64,000 nt of DNA from Limnomonas spitsbergensis. Lineage: Eukaryota; Chlorophyta; Chlorophyceae; Chlamydomonadales. Location of the stretch: the NCBI GenBank assembly GCA_037349105.1, contig JAYJMM010000109.1, positions 3,490,001-3,554,000 of the forward strand, read 5' to 3'. Shown in pieces: positions 32,771 through 43,420 of the stretch; position 1 is the first letter of the stretch, and each line of letters opens with the position of its first letter. Under the pieces are notes generated by a model. That model made no database searches, was not told the DNA's origin, and worked only from the letters and a program-made list of their open reading frames with translations. The translations under genes were made by a program, and so were the position numbers.

Positions 32771-32879
32771 GAAAGGCCCTCGGATAAGTTCAAGTGCAGG
32801 ACAGGGAGGGGGTCGGCAGGGGAGGCACCTAGGGTGTTGAGGCCGTCCCCGCCCCCCAATGAAGGTGTGTTGTGGTGAG

Positions 32880-34650
32880 AGGTCAGTCTCCTAAGCTGGT
32901 GGGAGGGTTTGGAGGTCCACGAAGTCCTGAACAAAGCACTAGAACCAGGCTGCTGCGGCCCAGGAAGCTGCGTGGGAGCCTGTGATGCCTGGTAGGGCAC
33001 GTGAACGAGGTTCCCAGAGCCGCCGGCGTCCTATTCTCATAGCGTGGAGGGCGATCATGCAGACAAAAACCCATACACCTGGGTTTATGTTGTGGGAGGA
33101 TGAGGGCTGGAGAAGCCAGATATCCGCCAGAGTGAGCGGAGGACCAGGTGGGAGGGCCCCCGCAAGCTCTGCCACCACAGCTTGGGCAACGGGGTAGCTC
33201 TAGAAGCAGTGTGCTCGGAAAGAGTACGCTCGGTGGAAAGGGGGGGGGGCTGCCGGGTTGTGGGGTGCATGGAGAGCCGCATTGGCATGGGTGGTTGATT
33301 GTGACATCATGGACACCAGCTGCCTTCAGGCCATTCAGGGTCAGGCGCCAAAGGATATCTTTGCAACAGGGTTGTACTGGACGCCCCACAGGGATTTGAA
33401 TGCAGCCAGGAGGTCATGGCACCCTGTCGCAACGCGCTCAGTGGCGTAGATGAATTGTTGGAGGAGTTGTTGAGGGCCCACTTGACAAAATCGAGGCGGC
33501 GCTCTCACTGTTTAGGATGGAGTCGGCAAGCTGGAGTCAGGTGGCTGTGCAAACAGACAGGGTAGCCTTGAGGAGGAGGAAGGTTTTGGAGGAGGGGGGA
33601 ACCAGCCCGCGGAAGCTTACAAGATGCGTGTACCGGAGCCTCTTCTGTGAGAGCAGGCGTCGTGGTACTGGTGGTGCTGGCCGGGTTTGTATTGAACTAA
33701 TGGACCCAAGTAGGTGGCAGGACAGCCACGAGGGCAGACACTTGGATCAGGACAGTTACGAGCGGTGTTGGGTTGAGCCATGTCGCCATATTGGCGGTGA
33801 GGGAAGAGAAATGAGGTCGCCGATGGTCTGGAATCTAGATACGGGGATGTTTAACGATCCAAATAACCTAAGAGAACGTCAACTGCATCTGGATCCTTTG
33901 GTCTAACTGGTAAGAGCGCTACAGGATGGCTGAAACGGATGGAAGCGAAGCCCGCGGCCCAAAACACGGATGGTGGGGAAGTGAGGGGGACAGGGAGGGG
34001 AGAGGGAGGCTGCAGTATGACCGGCCAGGCATTCGTCCGACGGTGACCGGGGAGCTCTAGTTGCAAGAGTGGGTTATCCCATAGAGGCAAGGCATCACAC
34101 CAGGGACCGGGGGTGGCGTTGAGCTCTTCGACAATGGAGGCTTGCCCCACCGCCTAGAGCCCTGCTGCCATACGGGTGAGGGGGCCCATGGGAAGCGCGG
34201 AGGCCGGAGGATGGGGGCCATGGGATAGGGCAGGGAGGAGGCACGAGGCCGTTTCTTGGTCATTGGTGAGGGCCAATGTGAGGAGATCGAGAGGAGAAGG
34301 GGGGGGGGTGGAGGGGAAAGATTGGTAGAGGAGATCCTCGGCGAGCCCGATCCAGAGCGGCCGGCATGGCGTAACTGTTCGCAGGAGTTCCTCCTCCAGC
34401 GTGAGATCCTTGTCCGTGTTGCGTTCCATGGCTTCAGTGAGGCGGCGTAGGCGCCCAGGGAGGAGCACGCCCATGTTGCCAGCAGTACATACTAGGAAGC
34501 GTCGGGCATGGGCAGCACCCCGAGCAAGGAGAAGAGCCGGCCAGGGAATGGCGCCCTTACCGCCATCCTTCGACTTCATGGAAGCAGGTGTGAGTGCAGC
34601 CCAGGATTGCTTCGAGTGCTCTTGACCCCTGCTTTTGAACCTGTCCACAC
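32880..34650 (-). pseudogene. Decayed LINE-like (non-LTR) retrotransposon remnant
   Basis: On the minus strand, fragments in shifting frames add up to the C-terminal part of a LINE polyprotein. An upstream piece (34648-34154) contains LWIGLAEDLLYQSFPS. A downstream piece (about 33389-32880) has DILWRLTLNGLKAAGVHDV, CQCG and, after a frame change, SYPVAQAVVAELAGALPPG, resembling the zf-RVT knuckle region that follows reverse transcriptase in many plant and algal LINEs. Stops and frame changes are frequent, and no RT catalytic core is visible. The younger 18.9-kb element is inserted next to it. The call is by pattern only, so the element class is tentative. Confidence 0.45.
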
Positions 34651-34777
34651 TAAATGCTTTTAGGGTTAAGGGTGGTAGAGGATGAGAGGGACCAGAGAGG
34701 ACAAGAGCTGTTAGTCAGAACTTGCTTGTGACAATGTTGGGTTCGACGCAGGCAACAATGACATCATTTTGAAAGAA

Positions 34778-36601
34778 ATGAAGCCATCGTTGTCAGAGTG
34801 GTGCATGATCGTAGCAGCTATATGTCTTCGAATAGCTCTCGTTGAGATTGGGATCGGTCGATACCTCACGACTCGAATTGAAGTATCAACGCCGTCAAAT
34901 GGAATGCTTCCCGCTAAAGAGGGAATCTTCTTGATCTCAAATGGCGTCTCCCCTTACAGCGGATCTGCCTGTCGGACTCCTCCACTCATCCTCTCTTTGA
35001 GCTCCTTCCTCAATCTGCCTCAACAAACGGGCTACATGCGAAATTTTGAGCAGTCAGACTGCCCTTACGTGACCCTCCCAATAGTTGCGGATGTAGCGGC
35101 ATCCCTCCTGCTGCGGTCTGTTATGGTGCATGGCTCCTGTAATGGTAAGCCATGGTGCCATGCTCTCTCTTTCCCTAACTGCCAAGTCATGCGAAGTCCT
35201 GAATTCGGACACACAAATTCATGCTTTGTGTTTGCAGATAGATGGCTCATCGCTGGCCCTGCAGCAGTCATGGCCGTTTACCTTTTCAACCCCTTCACCG
35301 TCATGTCAAGCATTGCTGGAACAGTCACATCGATAGAGAATCTGTGTATCATGGCAGCCTTATATGCCTCATGCAAGGGCCGCATCATTCTCACTGCTGT
35401 GGCATTAGCCTGCTGCGCTTACCTTGGACTCTATCCCATCTTGCTGCTGGTAAGCTTAACGATGCTTCCTCTTCAAATTTGTTTTAGTTTTAGTCATGAA
35501 TGGCATTAGGACTGCTGTTTGCAAAGCTGGCTCTCATCATAAATTATGTCTTTCTTGTCAGCTGAGCTGCACTTCCGTTAATATTCATGCCCTGCACAGC
35601 AAAGATTTGTAATGCCAGCTCGTGTAAATGCTCAGGTGCCAATGGCGATTTTGCTGGTGCATGGCCCTGAGATCAGCATGGCCGCCGAAACAAGTGCTGT
35701 GGATGTTGATGTTGACAAATGTGGCCAAAATCCGGAGCCTTTGGAGCCGTCACCAGTCTCTGAGAGTTGCCCTGCTCGTGAGGCTACCATCAGTGTCCCA
35801 CAGCGTTCTGTTGCTGCCACCTGTTTGCTCCTAACAGGGGCGACGGCCCTGTCGCTATTAGGGCTCTTGGCATGCTCAGATGTAGCCTTGTGGGCTTTCC
35901 CTGATGATCAGTGCCTCCCGCTCATAGGCAGGTGCATGCTCAAGTGTCTAAGCACGCTTACACCAGTGGACCTGGCTCGAGGCAGGTTTGGATTAGGCAG
36001 CGGACTGACTGGAACACAACCTCCGAGCTTCATCTTGGATACCAGCGCTGCATCAAGCTGCTGGGCCGGAAGGGTGTATGGTCTGCTGCTCCTCATCCAG
36101 GACCTGACACCTAACATTGGACAGTGGTGGTACTTCTTCGCACAAATCTTTCCCGCCCAGCGTGCTTTCTTTGCCTTTGTGGCGCACATCCTCTGCGCGC
36201 TATTTGCTGTGCCGGCAGCACTGCGCTTCCCCCGGCGTGGCCTCCTCCTCTCCGTGATCCAGCTGGGTGCATCTACCATGCTGCGCCCGTATCCCTCACT
36301 CGGTGACCTCGGGCTGTACCTCTCAGTGCTGCTACTGCTGCAGCCCCAGCTGCAGCGTTTCAAGTCGGGCCTGCTGCTGTCCAACTCGCTGCTTCTGTTG
36401 GCAGTGCTCGGGCCTGCCATGTGGCATCAGTGGATCGATGCCGAGTCGGCTAATGCCAACTTCTTTTACTCAATCACGCTGCTTTTGGGGGCTTGGCACG
36501 CACTGTTGCTGATCCTGTTGGTACTGAGCACACTAGACATTGAACAGACGGGTGGACTCATTGCGTCAAGCCAACGTGCTGTCCAGCCAGGGACTTCATG
36601 A
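34778..36601 (+). CDS. PIGU: GPI transamidase subunit PIG-U
   Basis: Three exons, 34778-35144, 35238-35449, 35636-36601, give 514 residues. PIG-U (yeast Cdc91/Gab1) is a multispanning ER protein of the complex that attaches GPI anchors to proteins. Conserved strings are TRIEVSTPSNG and GVSPYSGSACRTPPLIL in the first luminal region, ADVAASLLL, LFNPFTVMSSIAGTVTSIEN, AYLGLYPILLL ending exon 2, and YGLLLLIQDLTPNIGQWWYF with the signature DLTPNIG. Many hydrophobic helices follow, as in the family. The protein is longer than the human one (435) because of an acidic/Ser-rich insert after PEISM in exon 3. The 93-base first intron has no stop, so the frame also reads through it; splicing restores GSCN-DRWLIAG. 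TGTAA lies near 37083 downstream. Confidence 0.9.
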
Positions 36602-37642
36602 TATTAGGTAACATATGCGAGTGGCGATGGAGGCTAGAGGCCGGAGGAAGACTTGATGAGCCATTTGAGGAAGAGCCAATCCTCAAGTACTGGGTGAGTA
36701 TCAAATTTGCACACGTCCCCATCACGCAGATGTATACAGACTTTCACACAATTTAGAAAACTTTAACTCACACACCCATCACACAGACTTGTACAAAATA
36801 TGCACACGTTTTACTCCAACGCTCTTGCGTACGGTACCTTCTTAATTGTGTAGGTAGTGCTCAACTTCACACCTTGCACCTATGCGATGTTTTGTGGCTG
36901 GGGCTTATCTTATGCATCAGGGTTTTCATTCTCATGCCATGTTTTGTTTTGGTTGCTTGCCCGGTGGGGTCACTTTTTTGCTCACTGTCCTCCTTACTTT
37001 GTGCCCAAACTGGTTTTCGGGGACATGTCCCCTGCATCAAATGTGATCAGTGTTGTGCCGTTGCGCAGTAATTCAGTAATCTTGTAAATAATTACGTTCC
37101 ATTCCTGGAAAAATCAGCTAAATTCGCCTTAAAATTATGGTTATCGAAACTCAGCTACGCAATTCAGCCACTTTGAGGACCGTAATCGGCACAGCACTGA
37201 TGCCCGCTCGACTGAAAAAAAAAACGTGTCCGTCATTCTTACTATTTTTAATTTTTAGTTTAAGCCGTCCTTATCAGCCTCAGATTTCATATACGCTCAT
37301 GTTGTAAAGACTGGGTTGTGTAATTACAGTGTGTCAGGGCAATCTTCATGTCAGGCCTGCCCTAAAAGTCAGTGAAGTGCTTTGTATTATTAGGAGACAT
37401 GCTTGCAATTGAACAGAGCACAGATATGTGAAGAATCAAGGCAATCTTTTCTTTTCGTCACCAGCGAATCTTCCCTCCCATGATGATGACAAGGTTCGGT
37501 GGGAAATCCCCTCATGCACTAGGCATTCTAAGTGTCTGGGCCTTGACCTCACAAAAGGAGGCACATTTCGAAAGGGCATACTGCTTCATAACGGCGTTGT
37601 TAACATGATAATAATTCCTTTTATCAGGGGTAGTGATTAGGC
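36602..37642. other. PIG-U 3' flank, no gene recognised
   Basis: AT-richer sequence between the PIG-U stop and the second retroelement. A GTAAC at the stop could mark a 3' untranslated intron, and TGTAA at about 37083 is a plausible poly(A) signal. Frames of 60-76 codons carry no recognisable domain. Confidence 0.6.
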
Positions 37643-37646
37643 TTTA

Positions 37647-38283
37647 TGTCACGGTATAATGCAGTATACGTGCCAAAACCGTATTTGCCGCTGACGCGGC
37701 TTCGGAGACTCCGCAGCTTCTCTGCCGAGCCCCCTTTTCTAGGTTAGGAGCCCAGCTTCCCACTTTCGGGAAGGTCTGAGGCAGGATTTCCCGTACATTA
37801 GTAAATAGGGCTTGCCGGGACCTTCGAATCCCGGCTTGCACGCTTGACTCTTACTTCGTTCCTTTTAAGTGGACAGGCCTCTAATTGTAATCAGCACCGG
37901 CTATCATCCCAAGATATACCCTGTGAATACCAATTACGCCAGTACCACGAAGACGATCAAGCCTAGTTCAGCCTCAGAGCCGACATAGCAAGCTAGTAAT
38001 CCTCAGCTAGATGCCCAGCCCGACCTAGGACACCGTCCGCAGTCTACGGCTACGACATCCCCCGCTTCACGCGGTAAGTGACTCAGCGACCCGACAGATC
38101 AGCTATCTGAAGGGCCAGCAGTTTAGCTTTACAAGTGACCAGCTCCGTGTCTGTCATCTAGAAGTTCCAGCCACAGCTTAACGCGCTGCGCATCCGCGGC
38201 CAGTGTGTAGTCACTGAGTCCGCCGGTAGGCGCCCGCCACTATGTGGGGAAGAAGTCCGCCACGGAGCTGAAGCAAACCTCTC
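37647..38283 (+). repeat. 5' terminal repeat L2 of the second retroelement
   Basis: Homologous to L of the first element: shared CAGTATACGTG, GACTCCGCAGCTTCTCTGC, a GCCGGGA/TCCCGGC hairpin, GCAGTCTACG, and GAAGAAGTCCGCCACGGA near the end. The candidate primer-binding site 38285-38307 follows directly and is the exact complement of 37853-37875. No second copy of L2 is present in the window. Confidence 0.82.
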
Positions 38284-38284
38284 G

Positions 38285-38307
38285 TGTCCACTTAAAAGGA
38301 ACGAAGT
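38285..38307 (+). other. Candidate self-priming primer-binding site of the second retroelement
   Basis: 23 bases immediately after L2, perfectly complementary to 37853-37875 inside L2. Relative to the first element the paired arms differ at five positions and every change is matched in the partner arm. This is what selection for pairing would leave. Confidence 0.7.
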
Positions 38308-38660
38308 GGTTCTTGCCTAATCAGCCTGACCCAACGAATCCTGCTAAAGGTGTATGTGCTGTGGAGCTTGGAATTTCTTTTTTTCAAGACAGCGGATCAG
38401 CCTTGGACAGCTAGAAATCACTGAGCAGAGGATCCTTCATAGATATCCCAAGTCAATTCCTGCTTGCGCTGGGCGTGGCAACCCAGAAGCAGACGTAGCT
38501 TGAAGATCAGGCTGTGGAGTTACAAACCCAGCTGATAGTGCCTGTGCACCTGGCCTGCATTTGTGGTAAAGTGCACAACCCACGTGTTGACGGAAGTGAG
38601 CAAGGATCCGGGATCCAAGTTTAAAAGCGGCAACCCGAGACTGTGTGCAGGAATCATCCG

Positions 38661-39090
38661 AAGCTGCAGATCGCAGCTTGAGCGGGACCTGCAGAGCCTG
38701 AGGAGGAAGCTGCGCGACGAATCGGCAGGGAATAGCGGACGAGCCCAGCAATCCAGAAGGAACCACCCGAAGCTGCAGATCGCAGCTTGAGCGGAACCTG
38801 CAGAGCCTGAGGAGGAAGCTGCGCGACGAATCGGCAGGGAATGGCGGACGAGCCCAGCAATCCAGAAGGAACCACCCGAAGCTGCGGCTCGCGGCTTGAG
38901 CGGAACCTGCAGAGCCTGAGGAGGAAGCTGCGCGACGAATCGGCAGGGAATAGCGGACGAGCCCAGCAATCCCGAAGGAACCATCCGAAGCTGCGGATCG
39001 CGGCTTGAGCGGACCCTGCAGAGCCTAAGGAGGAAGCTGCGCGACGGATCGACAGGAAATAGCTGACGAGCCCAGCAATCCAGAAGGTGG
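38661..39090 (+). repeat. 109-bp tandem repeat, four copies, in the leader of the second retroelement
   Basis: Copies start AAGCTGC at 38661, 38770, 38879 and 38988, exactly 109 bases apart. Shared blocks include TGCAGAGCCTGAGGAGGAAG and GCAATCCAGAAGGAACCA. Because 109 is not a multiple of three the array is not coding. It lies in the untranslated leader, upstream of the gag start at 39262. Confidence 0.93.
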
Positions 39091-39490
39091 GAAATTCCGC
39101 CAGACCCATTAGAAAATTTAATACCCGTTGCTTGACCTGTCTGGCAAAGCCTAACCAGCCTGCAGAAGGTAGAGGAGAGCGGAAGCAAGCTGTAAGCTGG
39201 CGCCCGGTTGCTGTGAGCCCACACAGTCCAACAAGTGCAGCTGTTCAGCATATTTAGCACAATGCATGATACAATTGTCGATCCCAACCGCCACCAGCAC
39301 CCAGATACTGCAAGACGCAGTGGGCGGGTGAGGGGGATGGAACCAGGGGAGGACCCCATGACACCCATAACTGCGGCTGTAGCCGAGGAAGCTATGTAGA
39401 TTGCCCTTGGATTGTCCAGAGATGACTATGCAGAGGTGGGGGAGAACAAGGCCCTGGGGGTCGAAGGTTCTCTTGCCTTGGATACGGGTA

Positions 39491-40177
39491 TACCGTAGAA
39501 CCACTTTAGCTCCGCTCGTAATTAAATAATTATTGGGGTGCGCGGACATGGCTGCGCGCTAATATTAATTCAAAAATTGCCGCTGCGCGGAGCGTCAGTA
39601 AGGTGCCCAAACAATTATTTTGGGGGTGCGCGGTATGAATTAAAAACAGCATTTTTTACAAAATTATGCGCGCTAGCGCGCGACTGTTTAATTCGACATC
39701 CGTTCAGGCATCCTTGTCAAGTGTGCCTAAATAGCCCTGCATGGTAACACTACTGATGACTCAGATGAGCGCTTCCGGTACTCAAAGTGATACATTGACA
39801 GAGTTCGAACTGCAGACCTCAGGGTGGGCTGCTCAGTTACGTAGTATCACTGAGCCCCCCAGGCCCCAATAGCCACACGTTTGCTGAGGCCAGGAATCGG
39901 CGGAGGAGGGGTATGACGACTACGGTATGCGGATCCTGCTAGCATCAAACGAAGTTGTAACTGAGTTTGACTGTACTGGCTGAAAGTGCTGCGCGGACGA
40001 AAATTTTAATTATTTCCAGTGATGCGCGATGTTTAATTAAATTTTGTGCTGCGCGGCTTTAAATTAAATTAAAATTTCGTCGCTGCGCAACCGTTTTTTA
40101 AATTCTTTTTGGGGTGCGCGGCCGAAAATCAAATTCTTTTTTTTGGGGGTGCGCGGAGCTAAAGTGGTTTTACGGTA
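39491..40177. mobile_element. MITE-like element with 25-bp terminal inverted repeats and TA target duplication
   Basis: The ends TACCGTAGAACCACTTTAGC and (reverse complement) TACCGTAAAACCACTTTAGC continue into CTCCGC, and TA flanks both sides (39489-39490, 40178-40179). It splits the gag pseudogene of the second retroelement: sequence before it matches Gag residues 1-40 and sequence after it resumes at VTRRGIGRGG. The interior has no transposase. It alternates AT-rich stretches with repeated GCTGCGCGG / GGGGTGCGCGG motifs on both sides. The TA duplication suggests Tc1/mariner-type mobilisation, but other TA-specific families are possible. Confidence 0.82.
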
Positions 40178-40497
40178 TATGGTGCACGTTGAAGTGACAC
40201 GCAGGGGTATCGGACGAGGCGGCATCGCGCGCATTCCACCTGGGCTGAGCCAGGAGGAGGAGCGGTGGCCAGTGCCCGTCGATGGATCCCTGGACCCGAC
40301 CTCGGAGCTACCCACTGTGAGGTCTTGGACCGGTGGTGTTGGAGAGGGTGGCGGGCCAACGCGACCTCCAGATGATCTGCCTGAACAAGCAGGAGTGGAA
40401 GGAGTCGACGCCGAGCCGCACCCCATGGCACCTGCCCATAGGGAAGCCAGGGAGTCCCAGCCTGAGCCCGCAGTAGTCAGGGAGGAGAGAGGAGCGG

Positions 40498-40775
40498 TCC
40501 AGCCAGCAGCGGTCAAGATGGAGCGGACAAGATCCAGCCAGCCAGCAGCGGTCAAGATGGAGCTGACAAGATCCAACCAGCCAGCAGCGGTCAAGATGGA
40601 GCTGACAAGGTCCAACTAGCCAGCAGCGGCAAGATGGAGCTGACAAGATCCAACCAGCCATCAGCGGTCAAGATGGAGCTGACAAGGTCCAACTAGCCAG
40701 CAGCGGCAAGATGGAGCTGACAAGATCCAACCAGCCATCAGCGGTCAAGATGGAGCTGACAAGATCCAACGAGCC
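40498..40775 (+). repeat. 39-bp coding tandem repeat in the degenerate gag
   Basis: About seven copies of a 39-base unit (core CAGCGGTCAAGATGGAGCTG) encoding QPAAVKMELTRSN. Two copies lost bases and one now contains an in-frame TAG (40617). The first element has no such array at this place. Confidence 0.9.
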
Positions 40776-41844
40776 GCAGGCCCTGGTGGGGTCAGCCAAG
40801 ATGGTGGTGACCCAGCAGGTTTTGCAGAGGTGCAATGAACCGCGGGCCCAGAAGACGCCAGCGATTCCAGTGGGAAAGCCAGTACTCCAATCAACCCCGG
40901 ATTTGTTAAGGCAGGGCCTGGAATATGCGCAGGGGTTGAAAATGGGAGGAGGCACCCCTGTGTTGGTCTTGGATCCAGATACGGCAGTGTCGCACACAGA
41001 GATCGGCTGAGGTGAGCCAGTGCCCCAATCAACCCCGGATTTTTTGAGGCAGGGCCTGGAATACGTGCAGTGGTTGAAACTGGTAGGAGGTGCATCTGAG
41101 TCGGCTCCAGATCCAAACACGGCTGTGTCGCAGCTACTGGGCGCGGATCTATGCAGTGGGCCAGAATACGCGACGCAGAAGAGGCCGCTGGGAGTGGCAA
41201 GTGCTGCGCAACGCGTTAAAGACGAGAGTGGGACGATGCCCCGTGGTGGAAATCAGATGATCAGGAAACTTGCAGATCTGCAGCCGGTAGAGGGAGCAAA
41301 AGCCGCCACCACTGAATGGCCCCCAGTAAAAAGGAAGGAGGACCTGGCCCAGCCAGTAGGGTGGAAGAGGCTAGGGCAGTGGGCCATTGGAGTGTGGAAA
41401 ATTGTGTGTGACGCCGAGCAGGCGGGGTTAAGCAGTCTGGCGGTGCCCCAGCAGCGCGCACCCTTGGAGGCACAGACCAGGTGTGTGGAGCAGCCAAGTA
41501 GGCAGGTGTCCCCCAACGGCTGGTCGATTTTCGATATCCTCAGCAGTGAAGGTGAGCCAAGTCCCAGGCACCAACAGCAGACCCGAGGGAGTGCCTGTCC
41601 ACCCAGGCAGGATAGTCCGGTAGCTAGCGAGCAGCTGCACCTGATTAACTGTGTTACGGCAGAGAGTACCTGCCCACCCAGGCGGGATAGCCCGGTAGCT
41701 AGCGAGCAGCTGCACCTGATCAACTGTGTTACGGCAGAGAGTGCCTGCCCACCCAGGCAGGATAGCCCGGTAGCTAGCAAGCAGCTGCACCTGATCAGCT
41801 GTGTTCCGAAAGGTAATGCCTGTCCACCCAAACCGGTGACCGGT

Positions 41845-43420
41845 GGCTGCGAGCCGGGCCAACTGCAGGTGCAGGCGTCACGGCTGTGTTTGCCGAGGGA
41901 GGCAGCCCATGTGACACCTGTGGTGGCCAGTGGCTGCGAGCCGGGCCAACTGCAGGTGCAGGCGTCACGGCTGTGTTTGCAGAGGGAAGCAGTTCCTGTA
42001 ACACCTGTGGTGGCCGGTGGCTGTGAGCTGGGCCAACTGCAGGTGCAAGCGTCACGGCTGTGCTTGCAGAGGGAGGCAGTTCATGTGACACCTGTGATGG
42101 CCGGTGGCTGCGAGCCAGGCCTACTGCAGGTGCAGGCGTCACGGCTGTGTTTGCAGCGGGAGGCAGTTCCTGTGACACCTGTAGTGATCGGCGGCTGCGA
42201 GCCAGGCCAACTGCAGGTGCAGGCGTCACGGCTGTGTTTGCCGAGGGACGCAGCCAATGTGACGCCTGTGGTGGCCGGTGGCTGCGAGCCGGGCCAACTG
42301 CAGGTGCAGGTGTCACGGCTGTGTTTGCCGAGGGAGGCAGTTCCTGTGACACCTGTAGTGATCGGTGGCTGCGAGCCAGGCCTACTGCAGGTGCATGCGT
42401 CACGGTTGTGCTTGCAGAGGGTGGCAGATCCTGTGACACCTGTAGTGATCGGTGGCTGCAAGCCAGGCCTACTGCAGGTGCAGGCGTCACGGTTGTGCTT
42501 GCAGAGGGTGGCAGATCCTGTGACACCTGTAGGGATCAGTGACTGCGAGCCAGGCCAACTGCAGGTGCATGCGTCACGGTTGTGCTTGCAGAGTGAGGCA
42601 GTTCCTGTGACACCTGTAGTGATCGGCGGCTGCGAGCCAGGCCAACTGCAGGTGCAGGCGTCACGGCTGTGTTTGCAGCGGGAGGCAGCCCATGTGACAC
42701 CTGTGGTGGCCGGTGGCAGCGAGCCGGGCCAACTGTAGGTGCAGGCGTCACGGCTGTGTTTGCAGAGGGAGGCAGCCCATGTGACACCTGTAGTGATCGG
42801 TGGCTGCGAGCCAGGCCTACAGCAGGTGCATGCGTCACGGTTGTGCTTGCAGAGGGAAGCAGTTCCTGTGACACCTGTAGGGATCGGTGACTGCGAGCCA
42901 GGCCTACTGCAGGTGCATGCGTCACGGTTGTGCTTGCAGAGGGTGGCAGATCCTGTGACACCTGTAGGGATCGGTGGCTGCGAGCCAGGCCAACTGCAGG
43001 TGCATGCGTCACGGTTGTGCTTGCAGAGTGAGGCAGTTCCTGTGACACCTGTAGTGATCGGCGGCTGCGAGCCAGGCCAACTGCAGGTGCAGGCGTCACG
43101 GCTGTGTTTGCAGAGGGAGGCAGCCCATGTGACACCTGTGGTGGCCGGTGGCTGCGAGCCGGGCCAACTGCAGGTGGAGGCGTCACGGCTGTGTTTGCAG
43201 AGGGAGGCAGCCCATGTGACACCTGTTGTGGCCGGTGGCTGCGAGCTGGGCCAACTGCAGGTGCAGGCGTCACGGCTGTGTTTGCAGAGGGAGGCAGTTC
43301 CTGTAACACCTGTGGTGGCCGGTAGCTGCGAGCCGGGCCAACTGCAGGTGCAGGCGTCACGGCTGTGCTGGCAGAGGGAGGCAGTTCCTGTGACACCTGT
43401 GGTGGCCGGCGGCTGTGAGC
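41845..43420 (+). repeat. 87-bp coding tandem repeat (29-residue unit), about 18 copies
   Basis: Unit length is 87 bases, encoding CEPGQLQVQASRLCLQREA then VPVTPVVIGG with substitutions. The array stays in frame over about 1.6 kb apart from one TAG (42736). The Cys residues (two per unit) and the VTPVV segment are conserved between units. The array is absent from the Gag of the first element. Long antisense frames across it follow from the unit length being a multiple of three. Confidence 0.93.

Noticed and set aside
33895..33960. tRNA-like start (GGTCTAACTGGTAAGAGCGC)
   Set aside because: Resembles a D-arm/A box, but no TTCRA T-loop or acceptor stem follows.
39795..39870. tRNA gene or tRNA-derived SINE on the minus strand inside the MITE
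   Set aside because: GGCTCAGTG and AGTTCGAACT resemble A and B boxes, but no clean cloverleaf or acceptor stem can be drawn. Too weak to annotate.
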